Origin: Apium graveolens | Taxonomy: Eukaryota; Streptophyta; Magnoliopsida; Apiales; Apiaceae | Direction of reading: 5' to 3' | Assembly: GCF_009905375.1 (NCBI RefSeq) | Contig: NC_133650.1 | Coordinates: forward strand, 295,196,270-295,260,269 | Length of the DNA: 64,000 nucleotides | Shown here: positions 28,401-44,035 of the stretch, one piece after another | Position numbering within the stretch: position 1 is the first letter of the stretch | Layout: the number at the start of each line of letters is the position of its first letter | Translations under genes and position numbers: made by a program | Notes under the pieces: generated by a model | Told to the model about the DNA's origin: nothing | Database searches by the model: none | Seen by the model: only the letters and a program-made list of their open reading frames with translations

Positions 28401-30098
28401 CAATCAATATGGCCTCCAAAAGATAACAACGGTTATCCGCTTTTCTTGCCTAATTTGGTAACGATAACAAGGATGTTCTGGAAGATATTGGTCGTGTTCA
28501 ACGTGAACTTCTTCTTAATAATTCCTTATTTACTTTTGTTGTTTATCTCAACAGTCACCTCAATGCTGGGATATCTTTCATACCTGGCGTCTCCCTTTCT
28601 GGGTATCAAGCCACCAGTCTTACACTTCACATTCTTGAAGGTCACTCCCTTCATCCAATTTTCCTAATTTCTTACTTTCTCGTCTCCTTAGTCTATCCGC
28701 GTCTCATTATTTATCCTTCCAACTATCTCAAGGTTTCCTCGAATCCTCCCAACTTACAGGGAATAAAATATATGTATCTCTTATGCCTTCAACCATCAAT
28801 TTTTAACTCATGGTGAATCACCCTCATCCTGACGATTACATACTTTTCTATTTCTATTGCTACGAGTCTTTAGGGTTTCCTCATACCCAACTCCCTTATC
28901 ATTCCTCAAACTCTATTGCCTTTATATTCCTTTTCACTTCAATTTCTTTTTATTTTCCTTTCTCTTATCATTATTTAATGAACCCACTAATTATTTACTT
29001 CAAACATCACGTCGTTCTGGGATTCTTGTCCTCCGAATGAATCTTTACAACTTTTACAATCTTAGATTCATAATTCATCATACTCGTCCGCCTTTGTTCT
29101 GGCTCTAAAGCTTTTACACTATCTCCATAACCTTGAGAATTACTTTCCCGAAAACAATTGATTGAACTTTTATCAGTTTATCATAACCTCTTGCTCCGTG
29201 CCTTTCTTGGTCTTTCACCAGTGGTGGCCCTTCTCTTAGGAGGGTAAGTGACAAAAATAGTCTTTTGTGATTCGTCCATCATTTAGAATCTCAAATGATT
29301 CCTATATTTCCTTTAGCCAGGCTCTTGCCTCGACCGGGTCAGCTTGTTCCTTGGAACTCTAAGGGCTTAGCGACTTAAAGGTCCTGAAAGAATTTCACAC
29401 CACATTGTTTCCTCAAGGTGGTGGTTAGGGGTAAAAGTATAAGTTTTGTTTTAGGCAGGTCCATGGATTGCCCAATAGGAGTACCATCCTGGTTCTTCCT
29501 ATCTTACTCAACTTCTGTTTTCTCAGTCTAAATATTTCTTCCTACTCCCCATAATTGGGGTCATCTTTTAATTTAAAATCCTCATTTTCCACTTCATTAT
29601 ATTCTGGGTTCCTTATAGCTTAATTACGACTTCCCTGATTATCACATTCAAGGTTTGCCCCTAATCTTATTCCTCATGGGGGCATAATGCTTGGAAAAAA
29701 AAATTGAGAATCTCTGGATATTTGTCTTATTTGCTTTGCTTAAGTCTTTCCCTCGTTCCGTCCTTGCATAATTGCAAATTATGAATTCTCAAGTTCTATA
29801 AACTTCATGACACTCTCTTAAGAGTTAATAGTGCAATTAACAATATGAACTTATCACAAACAGACTGATCTGAACTGAAATTAATGAATATATATATAAC
29901 CATTTGTTCGAGGGTACAACAACTGAACACATTAAAGAGAATTACATCATTTGATCTGATCGCTTCTATCCCAAAAGTAATACCATAGATAATCATCTAG
30001 TCATTAAAACTAATCATTCATAACTTAGGCTAATCCTCCAAAAGCGGTGCTACATGAAACCCTTGTCTGATCGCTCTGGCTCTGCACACTACCATGGA
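25426..30098 (-). pseudogene. gypsy-2 decayed pol region
   Basis: No long frame survives. On the minus strand, 25930-25640 gives broken text equivalent to the end of Gypsy integrase (RFKKKGKLSLRIVGPF, then RIGKLAYELALPP, then VHNVFHVSMLRK). 26194-26012 resembles the integrase core end (WNDHLTRMS...Y...GRQCRSPLC). The rest, 26200-30098, is AT-rich text that probably derives from RT, RNase H and protease, but I could not recognise motifs there. Mutation density looks much higher than the difference between the two LTRs. Confidence 0.65.
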
Positions 30099-30950
30099 TC
30101 AAGAAATACGGGCATGCACGACATCCCTAACCTGCTCCATCACAGAGGTGATGATGTCTAAGATAGTTGCAAGTAGAGCTGGATCAATCTGACCCTCAAG
30201 ATGGCCTCTAGCTGTAACACGGGTGGTAGCCTCAATCCTTTCCATGCTATGAGCTAATCCTGCCGGAAGTACCCCGCCCTCAATCCTTGGTGCAGTAAGT
30301 CGATCCAACAGATCACTCCTAACATTATGGGCCTCAGACAGGCCACCCAAAGTCATGTAATAATCGGCGATAAGAGAAGCCTGAGTGGTTGCATCTAGCA
30401 GTCCATGGGGTGCAGGTGGTGCAGGCCCAGGGGATCCAAATGGATAACCAAGCACGGTATCAGGTGACAATGGTGCAGGAGATAAAGGTGGCATTTCCTC
30501 AGTAGGTGCTGGCTCTGTACAGGGGAGGGAACATGAATTGGTGGAACCTCATGGATGTCTTCAGGAACCTCGGGAAGAGGGTCTGATATTGGTATAATTG
30601 GTGTCGTGGAAGGCCCCACTCCTTCTGCCCTCATTAACCTTTGTGCCCTTGGTAACTCTTCATCCTCTAGTGCCACCCTCGCGGCCATTCTTGCTCTGGT
30701 AGTCGCCCTGACTACGGTCATCAATTCCTCAGCGGTCCTCTCTTCATTCTCGTCAGGATCTTCCACGAGATCCTCCTCGGCAACAATCCCTTTTGGGATA
30801 ACATCTTCAACTGCAACATTCTCAATATAAATCTCATCTGGTCCCTCGTTAAGGTACTCTATCAGATTCACAATTTGATCTCCAACATGTAATAAAACAT
30901 CCCCATGCTGATGCTCCTGAACCTCAGGGTTCGGTGCCCAGCTGCCCTAT
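30099..30950 (-). pseudogene. gypsy-2 gag-position open frame with one frameshift
   Basis: Between the primer site and the decayed pol lie two overlapping minus-strand frames. One (open from about 30945, to 30395) encodes an acidic stretch (EDLVEDPDENEERTAEELM) and a PLPEVPEDIHEVPPIHVPSP segment. The other (30494-30099, open upstream to about 30530) continues with a Pro-rich part (GSPGPAPPAPHG) and a helical C-terminus. A single indel near 30510-30535 would join them into about 270 codons. No standard ATG was found for the first frame, and no CCHC knuckle or known domain was recognised. It is the best preserved coding stretch of the element. Confidence 0.5.
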
Positions 30951-31116
30951 ACGAGAACGAACTATGTTACTATCATAATATTTATAAGGGTTCCCGTAAG
31001 GGTTTTAACTGTCAGTACTACGTTAAGTAGTCCGACCATGAACTTGGCAAGAGTTCTTATTATCTGAGTGAACTTATTATCTTAACGTCACATCATCTCT
31101 GAGGTTTATAACGCTT

Positions 31117-31129
31117 GGCTCTGATACCA
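31117..31129 (-). other. gypsy-2 primer-binding site (iMet tRNA)
   Basis: The minus strand reads TGGTATCAGAGCC a few bases inside the 5' LTR end, a perfect match to the usual plant iMet-tRNA site. Confidence 0.88.
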
Positions 31130-31133
31130 TTTC

Positions 31134-34100
31134 CGTAACACCCCCAAATCCGGGGTCGGGGATTCGGGTTGTCACGAGTTCCATATCCCTTAACAACACT
31201 TAATCTAACCTTGTCTCAACGTTTTTCTGAAAATCTTTGTCATGCATAAGATAATCATTTACTAGATATAAGTTTAAAAGATTAAGTTACAAGATACTCC
31301 AATATACTTATATATTTTCCGAATACTACTTGAACTACCACCGTTCAAGTTATAATTAGTTCATCCCAAAGATTAAGCTACAAGACAAAACTTGTATAGA
31401 ATCAATCTTTAAAATATCATCAAAATAAAATGAAGTTACGAGATACTTCATTTGATGCAAACATCATTTTGAAAGCTTGACCCTGCCAATACTCAACAAT
31501 CGCCCAGCCGTAGCCTTTCTATCGAGGTGCTCTGGGTAGTGTTGCAGAAATATCCAACTGGATGATGAACTCATAACGGGAGTTTGTCGCGCCAGGAAGA
31601 CCACTTACGATGATCAGTCGCAGTAGTACAACCCCACCATTTTCTACATGTAGAGGAGAACCTGTCGGATTTACTAGTCAACCGAACACTGGACTCCTAA
31701 GGAATGGACCGTCTTAGCGGAACTTCCAGGCCATTTGGGCCAATATAATCAGGCTGGGCCGGCACCACTCGACCACTTACGCTACTCCTAGTTCAGATGA
31801 AATCCATGACTCTGAAACGTAAAGCCTGTCCCCACTTTCCCCAAGTAGAAACTTGTTGATACGGCTCCACCAAGAAGTCATATCTAGTTGGAAAGGAAAA
31901 CTCACCGACATTTCCAAGGCGATGCCTGTTAATGGATTAACTTGTTCCAAGAATTTTACTTCCCGAGTATTGGGTAAGTAATCAAAAACTCGTTTATCAA
32001 GACAACAACCTTGTTGCGAATATAAAACATACCACAGAGCCGGATCCCTCAGGTTTTGAGCGAGTATTTAAATCCCCTTCGAAAGGAGGATCTTACATAT
32101 AAAAAAATGAGTTTTGGGATCCGCTCTAACTTTTAAAATCATTTTTAAGACTCGCAAAATATATTTAAGAATGTTTGGAGTGATGTTGATTTAATAAAAT
32201 AAATCAGTCCCAATATATTAGAAAATATCTGAATATTATTATTTAAATAATATTCCCATAAAGAATAATCTTTATAAAAATAATTGAAGTAGAAGTTGTA
32301 AAACTTATACTTGAAATGAATATTAAATAACCAAAGATATACTTATACGAAAGTACTATCTTTATTTGAATAATCAAAAGTAAGTTTGATTATCGACACA
32401 TTATTCTTTAATAAAATAAAGAATAATAATTAGTAAATAATCAGAGTCATAAGTTCTCGAATGAATATTCAAAATAATATTCATTAATAAATTAAGAAGA
32501 GTCATATGTCCTCGAATGAATATTCAAAATAATATTCAATAATAAAATAAACGGGATCATAAGCCCTCGAATGAATATTCAAAATAATATTCAATAATAA
32601 AATAAACGGGATCATAAGCCCTCGAATGAATATTCAAATTAATATTCATTAATAAAATAAACGGAGTCATATGTCCTCGAATGAATATTCAAAATAATAT
32701 TCATTAATAAAATAAAGTTATCGAATAAACCTTATTTGATTCATAGTTTTAAAAACTATTCATATATATATATAAATATATATATTATACTCGGGAGTAT
32801 CGACTCCCGGTTTTAGAAAAAAGTTCACCTTTGGGTCCCCTATACTAAGGGTATATGCAAATTACCGCTTATCTCTAGCATACGTATTATCAACTGAATC
32901 AACAGATATATGTGTCAAGAATAAGAAACAGGCATGCATATATACCATATCACATGCTACAATATATCTCAAGAATTTGCTAATTAACCAATATGAATCT
33001 ATCGCAAGATAATGCATATACAAATGTATACATCACAACAACAGTATAACGAGTAGAAAACTTGCATGAGCGACTGGGGGTTACAAATGGCTTGGGACGA
33101 GTCCGGTAACCTATAAACAACATATAAGTTGGAATTAAACCAAAGTCACTTATAAACCTATACTTTAACCAATTTAGACTCTAACGCTCGCTTTGCGCTT
33201 ATTTATTCTCTTAAGTCGCTCGAGTACCCTCGACTCCACCATTTTTAATAAATTAACCATTACGAGTTTTAAGGCGATTCTTTCGCGAGTACCTTACCAA
33301 CTGCCTAACACACTTTACATAAATGTTTCATACTCCAATTAGTCATTTTAGGTCTTTAACCTATATTTCAAAGTAAGACGAGGGGTAATGATTCGTTCGC
33401 GAAACGCCGTTACTTAAAACGGTCATTTCTCCTGAACCGTTCATCGGATTCAAACGAACTACATATCAAAACGAAGCTCGTAACATGAACTATTTAATCA
33501 TGGCAATGGTCAAAACCTAACAGTGAGTTCACGAGTCCTAATGTTAAGAACAAAAACAGCCTAAAGTAAATCGGACATTACGACGGCTATGTTTACGCGA
33601 TTACCCAAATTTAAACCACTCCAAATCACCTCACAATCATCTCACAATCAACATCCCAACCAAAACTCCATTCATACTACATCATAACAGCCCCAACAAC
33701 TTCACATTATCAATTTATACTATTCTTAAACATGAATTTAAACTACACTTAAGTTCATTAATCAACAATCCAAGAACTACCACTCCAAAAACTTTACAAA
33801 GCCAACTAATCTCTACATTCACAACAAGCAAGCCTCTCATGAATTATAACAACAAAACTAAACCTAATTACTCAAATAAAGTTAGGGTTTGGAGGGGTTA
33901 TACCTTCCTTAGAGAGTGGAGAATCAATAAGGAAGCTTTAATTAACCACTAGTTATCTTTATAAAGCTTGAATCTTGAAGAAAACATAAGAAAACACAAA
34001 GTTAGTTCTTGAAAACACTATTCACCAAGAACTTTGATGAATTGATTAGCTATGTAAATCATGGAATCTTGAGCTTTAACTTATGTCTCATCTAAGTTAT

Positions 34101-34864
34101 GAATTATGGAAGCTAAAGAAACAAACCTCTTGATTTTTGAAGGTGTGTAGCTAGGGTTTTGAAATTTCTTCCTTGGTTTAAGAAGAAAAAGCCGAGAGCT
34201 TTTGTTCTTGAAGAAGAGAAGTCAACTTCTAATTTTGATGAAATGAATTGTTTTGGCTTGGTTGATTGCTTTTGATTTGTTTTGTTACCTTTTTACCATG
34301 GTAATTTTTTGTGTGGTTCTAATTCAACCAACAACACACTTTGCTTGGTCGTGCTTATGTCACCATGTGATGTCACCCTCCCTCCTTTGTCCTCTTCTCA
34401 TTGGTTTGATGACATCATCCCCACTAATCTCTTTGATTAGCTTCTAATTACTTGGCCAATGACCGCTGATCTGTTATACGGTTCGCTTAACTTTCGTTTT
34501 CGTTTATCGTTTGAGGGATCATACCCGGGATCTTATTACTTGGGTTCCCTTAACTTTTCTCAATACATTATATTCTTTTTATGATCCTCTCTTACAATCC
34601 TTGAATTTAAATCCTTTTTATCTTGTTACCTTATACTCAATTCTTTCGATATCTGGTGGATTTTCGGGAAAAGTCAAAGTGTTCGGATTTGGATTCTGAC
34701 GATCTTTACATACACTTATATACCACATAGAGTACTAATAATATCCCAGAAGATTAATAAAAGAACCCCTTCATAGTGTGGCTTGAAAAATTTTCTTAAT
34801 CAGCATAATCAGCAAAACACTATTCATAAGGGTTTCAAAAATTTTAAAAATTGGGGTTATTACA
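31134..34864 (-). repeat. gypsy-2 5' LTR (3731 bp, with a 615-bp deletion)
   Basis: Same sequence as 21076-25410 with a clean internal deletion at about 31198 (CTTAATCT joined to AACCTTGTCTCAACG). The inner terminus reads CG instead of TG on the plus strand. It carries the same five-unit 55-bp repeat at about 32430-32705. Confidence 0.9.
32430..32705. repeat. 55-bp tandem repeat, five units, in gypsy-2 5' LTR
   Basis: Same array as in the partner LTR, with the same number of units, so the array predates this insertion. Confidence 0.88.
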
Positions 34865-34971
34865 ATGGATGTCTCACTTCCCTCATACATTTGAGTCAAC
34901 TTACATGCCACATGATTTTATAAAGAAGTGGACAATCGTCTCCAATGCAAGACACCACTTCACATTTTGAA

Positions 34972-35515
34972 GGCTTAATTATAATCTAGCCCTTAAAATA
35001 TAACACATTATACACATGAACGCTTAAATAAGAAAGTTGTATATTTTAACCCCTTAACTATAGGTTTTGTACACTTCAAGCCTTTTGCTAAAATATTTTT
35101 CAATATTACCCTCACAGTTGTATATTTTTGCCCCTTAACTACGAATTTTGTATATTTTTGCCCCTTAACTATTAGTTTTGTACACTTTAACCCTTTAATA
35201 AGTTTATCATAATATTGTAATATTATTTATCATATTAATTAGTTTCAAAAATATAAATATTTAATTAATATATAATACACAATTCAATTTTTTTTTTAAA
35301 ATTATATTATATGATAAATAAAAAGGAACAAGAAAATGATATGTTACCCTTGAAGTATACAATGCGAACATTATAACCCTCAAGGGTGATTTCGGTAAAA
35401 TATTTAAGAAAAGGGTTAAAATATACAAATCTCATAACTGAAGGATTGAAATGTACGGTTTTTTTGTTGAGGGGTTTATGTGTACATATCTTAAGGGTTA
35501 AGTTATAATTAAACC
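34972..35515. mobile_element. Foldback/MITE-like element with long inverted ends
   Basis: The left end GGCTTAATTATAATCTAGCC and the right end (reverse complement GGTTTAATTATAACTTAACC) pair over about 30 bp, with further weaker pairing inward (AACCCCTTAACTAT against TAAGGGTTAAA-type text). No coding content was seen. A target duplication could not be found, so the class is uncertain; Mutator-like MITEs with such ends are common in plants. Confidence 0.55.
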
Positions 35516-36100
35516 AATTTTTAATAGGTTTTACTTATTCCATTAATTATAATTACATAAGAAACATTACCAAAAAATTAAGATTAGCTAAGTTTGCTTG
35601 TATTTAAGAGTACATGTTAATTACTAAGCTCCCGAGTAAATTTGGCTTGATTCAGTTAAACTTGATTCGTTTATTTAAACTAGAAACAAGTTGAGTTCGG
35701 TTCGAGGTATGAGATCTTTTAGCTTATATAAGCAACTCATCTAGTTTAAAAAGACCATTTTTCGAACTTCTTTTGGATATCTGGCTCGGTTCGGCTCAAA
35801 TTATAGTGATACCATGAAATAGGTTTGTCAAACCTCAGTACGTACGTGAGTGATCGTTGTTTAGCGTGGTGATTAGGGTACCTGTCACGAGACTCCGCGA
35901 AGGCATGCCTCTAGGCATGCTTTTTGCCAAAAGGCATGTCCAAATGGCATGCCATTTATCAATTAAATATAATAAAATATAAAACATATTTATTATACTA
36001 ATATATAGTGAACTTGAATGTAAAATTAAACTTAGTTGATAATAACAACCGAATACCATCATAATAGTCATTTACATTACTAACTTCTTATGCTAAACCC
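35516..36100. other. Intergenic repeat debris, no gene
   Basis: It contains text resembling a decayed CTCG-rich element (35630-35815, TTCGGTTCGAGG and CTCGGTTCGGCTC) and clustered AAGGCATGCC-type repeats at 35900-35960. Confidence 0.4.
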
Positions 36101-36420
36101 ATGACTAGGAAGTGCTATAGGTGTAATCTTCCTGGTCATAGGTCGAATGAATGTCCTCAAAGAGACGGTAAATATGATTGCACGAGAAGCATAGGAAGAT
36201 GAAAAAGGGTATCAGTATGGTCGGATGGTGAAAATGGTGAATTTGAGGATTATGTGTAAGATGAAACAACTTTTTTTGTTCGAAGGATGATGTTTGCCCA
36301 AAAACATGAAGGGAAATCTCAACGACATCAGTTTTTCTTACCATGTGCACTATTAATGGGCATATTTTTACAGTTGTGATTGATAGTAGTAGCATGGAGA
36401 ATATTATAGGCATAAACACA
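36101..36420 (+). pseudogene. Gypsy gag zinc knuckle and protease fragment
   Basis: The plus strand encodes KCYRCNLPGHRSNECPQR from 36110, a CX2CX4HX4C nucleocapsid knuckle. After decayed spacer it gives CTINGHIFTVVIDSSSMENI near 36340-36420, which corresponds to the Ty3/Gypsy protease start, where DSGS is expected; here the motif reads DSSS. Stops occur between. It is a short relic unconnected to either large Gypsy in the window. Confidence 0.75.
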
Positions 36421-37137
36421 AAAGGTTGAGAAGCATTCAAACCCTTACACCCTGGTTTGGATAAAGACACTATTATAATACTCATTTACATTTCCGGATA
36501 TTTCAAATATTAAAATAATTATTAAAAAATAAAAAAAATAGTAAAAAGGCATGCTAAATCATGAAAAGGCATATTTAGCTAATTGACGTCATGACATGTC
36601 CGTGCCGCTGTGACATGCACCCTAGCGGTGATCCACCTTTCAGGCCATGTCCAACATCCAAGTTAGTAACATATACTGTACAATATTTGTTCACCAATGT
36701 AAATTGGTTAATGAGGCTTCTGCTGAGAAAAGAATGTACAAGTATTAAAAAAAAGTTCTTAACTCTGATATAGCTTACAAATGTTATGCAGTTGAAAAGA
36801 TGAAACAAGTGTTGTACATAAATTGAGTCTAAGAAACCTTGGATGGGCAGAGTTTAGGTGGATTAACTCATATCCGGTCCTTTCTCAAGTTGCGGAACCC
36901 ATATATGGGGATCTATACCAACTTAACTCCAGGAATTAGTCTTCAGATCATTACAAATATTTGCCATAATAGATATGCCCACAATGAGGGCAGTTGCAAT
37001 TGCAATTATCCGGGACCAGTACTAAAAGACAGTTGATATCATAAGATCGTTATTTCTTTTTCTTTCCTGACTAGTGAAGTGTAAAAGCTATGATCATTTT
37101 ATACAGGTTTTAAATACATTAAAATTTGAATAAATGT
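36421..37137. other. Intergenic, downstream of intact kinase
   Basis: It holds a second cluster of AAGGCATGC/AAGGCAT repeats (36546-36575) and then unique sequence that should include the 3' untranslated region of the kinase ending at 37138. A 65-codon plus-strand frame (36839-37036) has no recognisable similarity. Confidence 0.5.
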
Positions 37138-40100
37138 TTATCTGGGAGCCATAGTAGTGACACTTATATAGTTGGATGAATATGACATTGTGTCTTCTTC
37201 GTGGAGTCTCCTCTCAGTAAAAAATCCAGGTTGTTTAGGCTGAGGCAGGGGAATTTCACTAGTTAGCATTAGTACCACAGAGGACATAGTTGGCCTATCT
37301 GCTGGATATTGTTGCACGCATAACAACCCAATAATGATAGCTCGCAAAACTTCTATTTCATGTTCATGGCTTGAATTTTGAATAACATCGTCTACTATGT
37401 CCAACACCTCACCATTTGTATAAGTTCTCCATGCCTAAATCAATTGACACCCGTATAGTTGGTTAACCGTACCATAAAGTCTTAATTATACAAGTTCATA
37501 ATTTAATGGCTTAGGCACTTACATGTCCAAGAAGGTTAAGATTGTGCTCTGGATGAGTAAAATTTGTGTTTCTCTTGCCACTGATTATTTCTAAGAGCAA
37601 TACTCCAAAGCTATAGACATCAGATTTCACTGAGAATTTTCCGTCAATTGCATACTCAGGGGACATGTAGCCACTGCAAGAATTTATTTTATAGTGAATC
37701 AGAATCTGGGTGATTGAAGCACTATATTTTAGGAAATTTCAAGAGTCTTACTATGTTCCAACTACTCTGGTTGTATTGGCTCCGGTTTCAGTCTCTCCAC
37801 AGATCCTTGCAGTACCAAAATCTGAAATCTTTGGATTCATCTCATGATCAAGTAGAACGTTGCTGGCTTTGAGATCTCTATGAATGATCCGCAGTCTAGA
37901 ATCCTGATGAAGATAGAGAAGTCCCCTTGCGACACCTTTTATGATGTTATAGCACATAGGCCAGTCAAGTGCCTTGCTTTGCTTTTTATCTGTTCAAAGA
38001 ACCAAAGTTGATGAACATACTACTTGAGTATCTTTTTGAAAAAGAAGGCATCATTACTGAAGATGAAAAATATACCAAATATAAACGAGTCTAAGCTTTT
38101 ATTAGGCATGTATTCATACACCAACATTCTTTCTCCTTCCTGCATAGAGCAGCCAAGGAGCTTCACAAGGTTGCGGTGCTGAAGTTGAGCAATGCATAAA
38201 ACTTCATTTTTAAACTCTTCCAATCCTTGCCTCGAATCCTTTGAAAGCCTCTTAACCGCTATTTCTTTTCCATTGTCAAGCATACCCTAAAAAGCATACA
38301 TGTGACTGTGTCATTCTCTACAGTATTATCAAATGACATAGATTCAATGGTGAATCACTCAACGAAGCAACAAACTTCCATCACAAAGCTGAGGGAGATG
38401 AAAATGCACTTAAAATGCTGAACATCTGCATTCTACTCATACAAATTATATATCTCTATTTCAAGTGTCAAAATACTACTTTTATTTCTTTTAAATTCTG
38501 TACTTGTGAATTGTCTAATCTCCAGATCAAGTTTAGCAGCATGACAATTACCTTGTAGACAGGCCCAAAGCCACCTTCTCCAAGCTTAGAGGTTGTAGAG
38601 AAGCCATTAGTTGCACGAGCTAATGTGGTGAATTCGAATAATGGTAACTCTATATCCTCGCCCCCCTTCCCGTTGCCCCCATCATCTTCAAAATATTGTT
38701 TTGTCACTCCTGCAATTTCCACATGCAAAGGCATACAATATTAACTAAAAACAAATTTGTCAAAGAAAAATATGTGGTTATTAAATTACCTTCTCTGTGC
38801 TTTCTTTTATTTCTGATAACAAAGAAGCTTATGCCAACAGTCATTGTTAGAGTCAACAGAATCGGGATAACTATGAACCTCAATTTGGATCTCCCCTTTT
38901 TAGCTTCATATTTAGCCAGATCGTAACGTTAGTTCACAGCTTCCAACAAAACAGGGTAAAGTATGAATTTGTGATCAGTTGCAAGCAAAAATAAATTGAG
39001 TTTACCTAATTCAGATGCAGCAATTCTGACGTATAAATCTTGACCACTTTCTTTCTGATCTCTAATATCAATAAGCTCATTAAACCATAACAAGCATCCG
39101 CTTCCACTACCTCTAATATCCATATTTGCATAAGCTGTACATGCGCAATTCTTCAAGCATTCCCTCTTACACTCATCGAGACTCATATTTTTATCAAACC
39201 AAGAACGTTGAGTATCTGGTAATATCAGTCCCGAGTACTTCACAAATCCCTCTCCATCTGCACAACTCAATTGTACTTTCCTTACACAGCCACTGGACCA
39301 ATCTGCAGTATCCCATTCTTTTTGAGATTTTGGCTCAAATCCATCCAAACACTCACACGTGGGGGAGTCGTTAACATTACAACTACCATAAGCTCCACAT
39401 ACCGCATAATGATCACAATCATCTACTGCACCAGAATGATAAAGCTGCCAAGTTTGAGATTTTTCAAGCCATATCCATCTTTGAATATAACCAAGCGGAT
39501 TCAATACTCTCCTTGTCACGACTGAGCCATTAACAACTTCATAACGATAATACAACTCCTTATCGTTGGAAACAAATTTGTACTTATAAATCGGGTTTGG
39601 TTTTAAGTTAGGGGTGCCTGAAAAGCTAGCACCATTCCAAAACCCACCACGTGATTGTATGACAGAACCTTTCTTCACCATTAGCTGTGGAAATCCAGAA
39701 CGGTCAATACGATTTGTATATTCACCTGTAGATGGATCATCGTCACTTTTCCAAGAACTGAGGTATCTTTCAAGCCCAGTTTCCAAGTTCCACCCGAGTT
39801 TAGCACCTGGTAAAAGAGTATTTCCAGGTATATCAAAACTTTGCCACAGGTAATTATCAGGGTCACCATCAGTTTCGTCTCTAATGACAAGATTTCCAGA
39901 ATCCAACAGCTGTGCCACCGGATTATCGACAGATATTGAAGAGTTAGATGACCAAACTTCATAATCAGAACCATTGAAAATAACAAGATTTCCATTGGTG
40001 TTAAGTTTTATAAGGCCAGATGTAGTATGAAGTGGAGTTTCTCTGTTGGCAATCCATACAATTGTCTTTATAGAAATGTTCGTGTACCATATACCTACAT

Positions 40101-40296
40101 ATCGATTTGTGGTACTGCCAATATCAGTGAAGCCAAGCTCGAAATGACCACCAGCTGAAACAATGGTGCTTCCATCTGTAATTGTTTGGTCGGCCCTTAA
40201 AATGTCTACAGCTGCTATAATGTTTAGTGAAAGAGAGAAAAATAAGATAGAGTATAACACAGTAACTAAAGCAGTTGTATAACTACCCCCTTCCAT
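37138..40296 (-). CDS. G-type lectin S-receptor-like Ser/Thr protein kinase (intact, 819 aa)
   Basis: Plasma-membrane receptor kinase of the SD-1 group, similar in architecture to Arabidopsis At4g27290. Exons: 40296-39006, 38903-38790, 38709-38552, 38286-38076, 37989-37752, 37673-37524 (one edge plus or minus 1), 37434-37138, with GT-AG introns and matching phases. The ATG at 40296 is chosen over an in-frame upstream ATG (40419) because it aligns with its paralogs and starts a signal peptide ([19 protein letters not shown]). Order: B-lectin (about 30-150), S-locus glycoprotein (about 205-320), EGF/PAN cysteines (about 325-420), transmembrane (about 439-458), kinase with GEGGFG (512-517), Lys533, Asp630 of HRD and Asp648 of DFG. 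It is an RD kinase with no missing key residue. Ligand unknown. It sits 636 bp downstream of the next paralog. Confidence 0.93.
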
Positions 40297-40932
40297 CAAC
40301 TTCCATGTACTCTCTCTTAGTTTGAATCGCAATGAATTGAAGATGAAGAGTTGTATAGATTTCAACTTTGTTATAGTACTATTACAACACACATTTTCAT
40401 GGTCAAATATATTAAGCACTGTGATACAGTTCCGAATATGTAAACTGTTTTACCAAGAATTTTCGGAAGATTAAATCTGTCAATTTTTTGTTTGATTTAA
40501 TGGGATGATTACTCGCTAGTACAAACAAGTTTCCAAGTTGTGGTGGAGATTTATATTAAAAAAAGAAAAGAAAAGTCATGTGAACACAAAGTTCTAAAAT
40601 CTGTCTTGACTTCTCCAAATATGATTAGGTTGGCCAGACATACAAAAAAAAACTTGAATCCAGTTCACATGCTATTTGTGTCAACATACAAATAGCATCA
40701 GATCTAGCATGCAAAGCATATATAGCTAGCAAGGGCATCAGCTACTTCCTTGTACAATGACTGAATCTGACATTTAATAAAATTCAAGCATATTTATCTT
40801 TGTACATCACTGAAGTATTATTGCTTTTGCCTGATTACTCAACTTGACAAGCTGGTGTAATTACTGTAGTAGCAAAAGTTGCATTCATAATTTACCAGTT
40901 TAGAGATGATTAAAACAAAAAAAAATTGAAAT
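40297..40932. other. Intergenic spacer between two kinase paralogs
   Basis: 636 bp that must hold the promoter of the kinase starting at 40296 and the 3' end of the one ending at 40933. No TATA box could be assigned with confidence, and no repeat was seen. Confidence 0.6.

Positions 40933-44035
<3,103 letters not shown>

Larger units (their letters stand above)
21076..34864 (-). mobile_element. gypsy-2: Ty3/Gypsy with LTRs of about 4.3 and 3.7 kb, minus strand
   Basis: The two long direct repeats 21076-25410 and 31134-34864 flank a 5.7-kb interior. On the minus strand the order is 5' LTR (starts TGTAATAACCCC at 34864), primer site TGGTATCAGAGCC (31129-31117), a gag-like frame, a decayed pol region, a purine tract (AAGGAGGGGAGAC, 25424-25411) and the 3' LTR. 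The flanks are GTGGA (21071-21075) and ATGGA (34865-34869), a target duplication with one mismatch. Integrase remnants follow the chromovirus/Tekay style (GRQCRSPLC; VHNVFHVSMLRK). No intact pol exists, so it cannot move by itself. Confidence 0.9.

Noticed and set aside
27479..29108. Several 70-85 codon plus-strand frames inside gypsy-2
   Set aside because: They lie antisense to the decayed pol, have low-complexity composition and no motifs.
36839..37036. 65-codon plus-strand frame beside the intact kinase
   Set aside because: No domain recognised and it overlaps the probable 3' untranslated region of the kinase on the other strand.
40297..40419. N-terminal extension of the 37138-40296 kinase to an upstream in-frame ATG
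   Set aside because: The extension would place 41 residues before the signal peptide and is absent from paralogs that start at the equivalent downstream Met.
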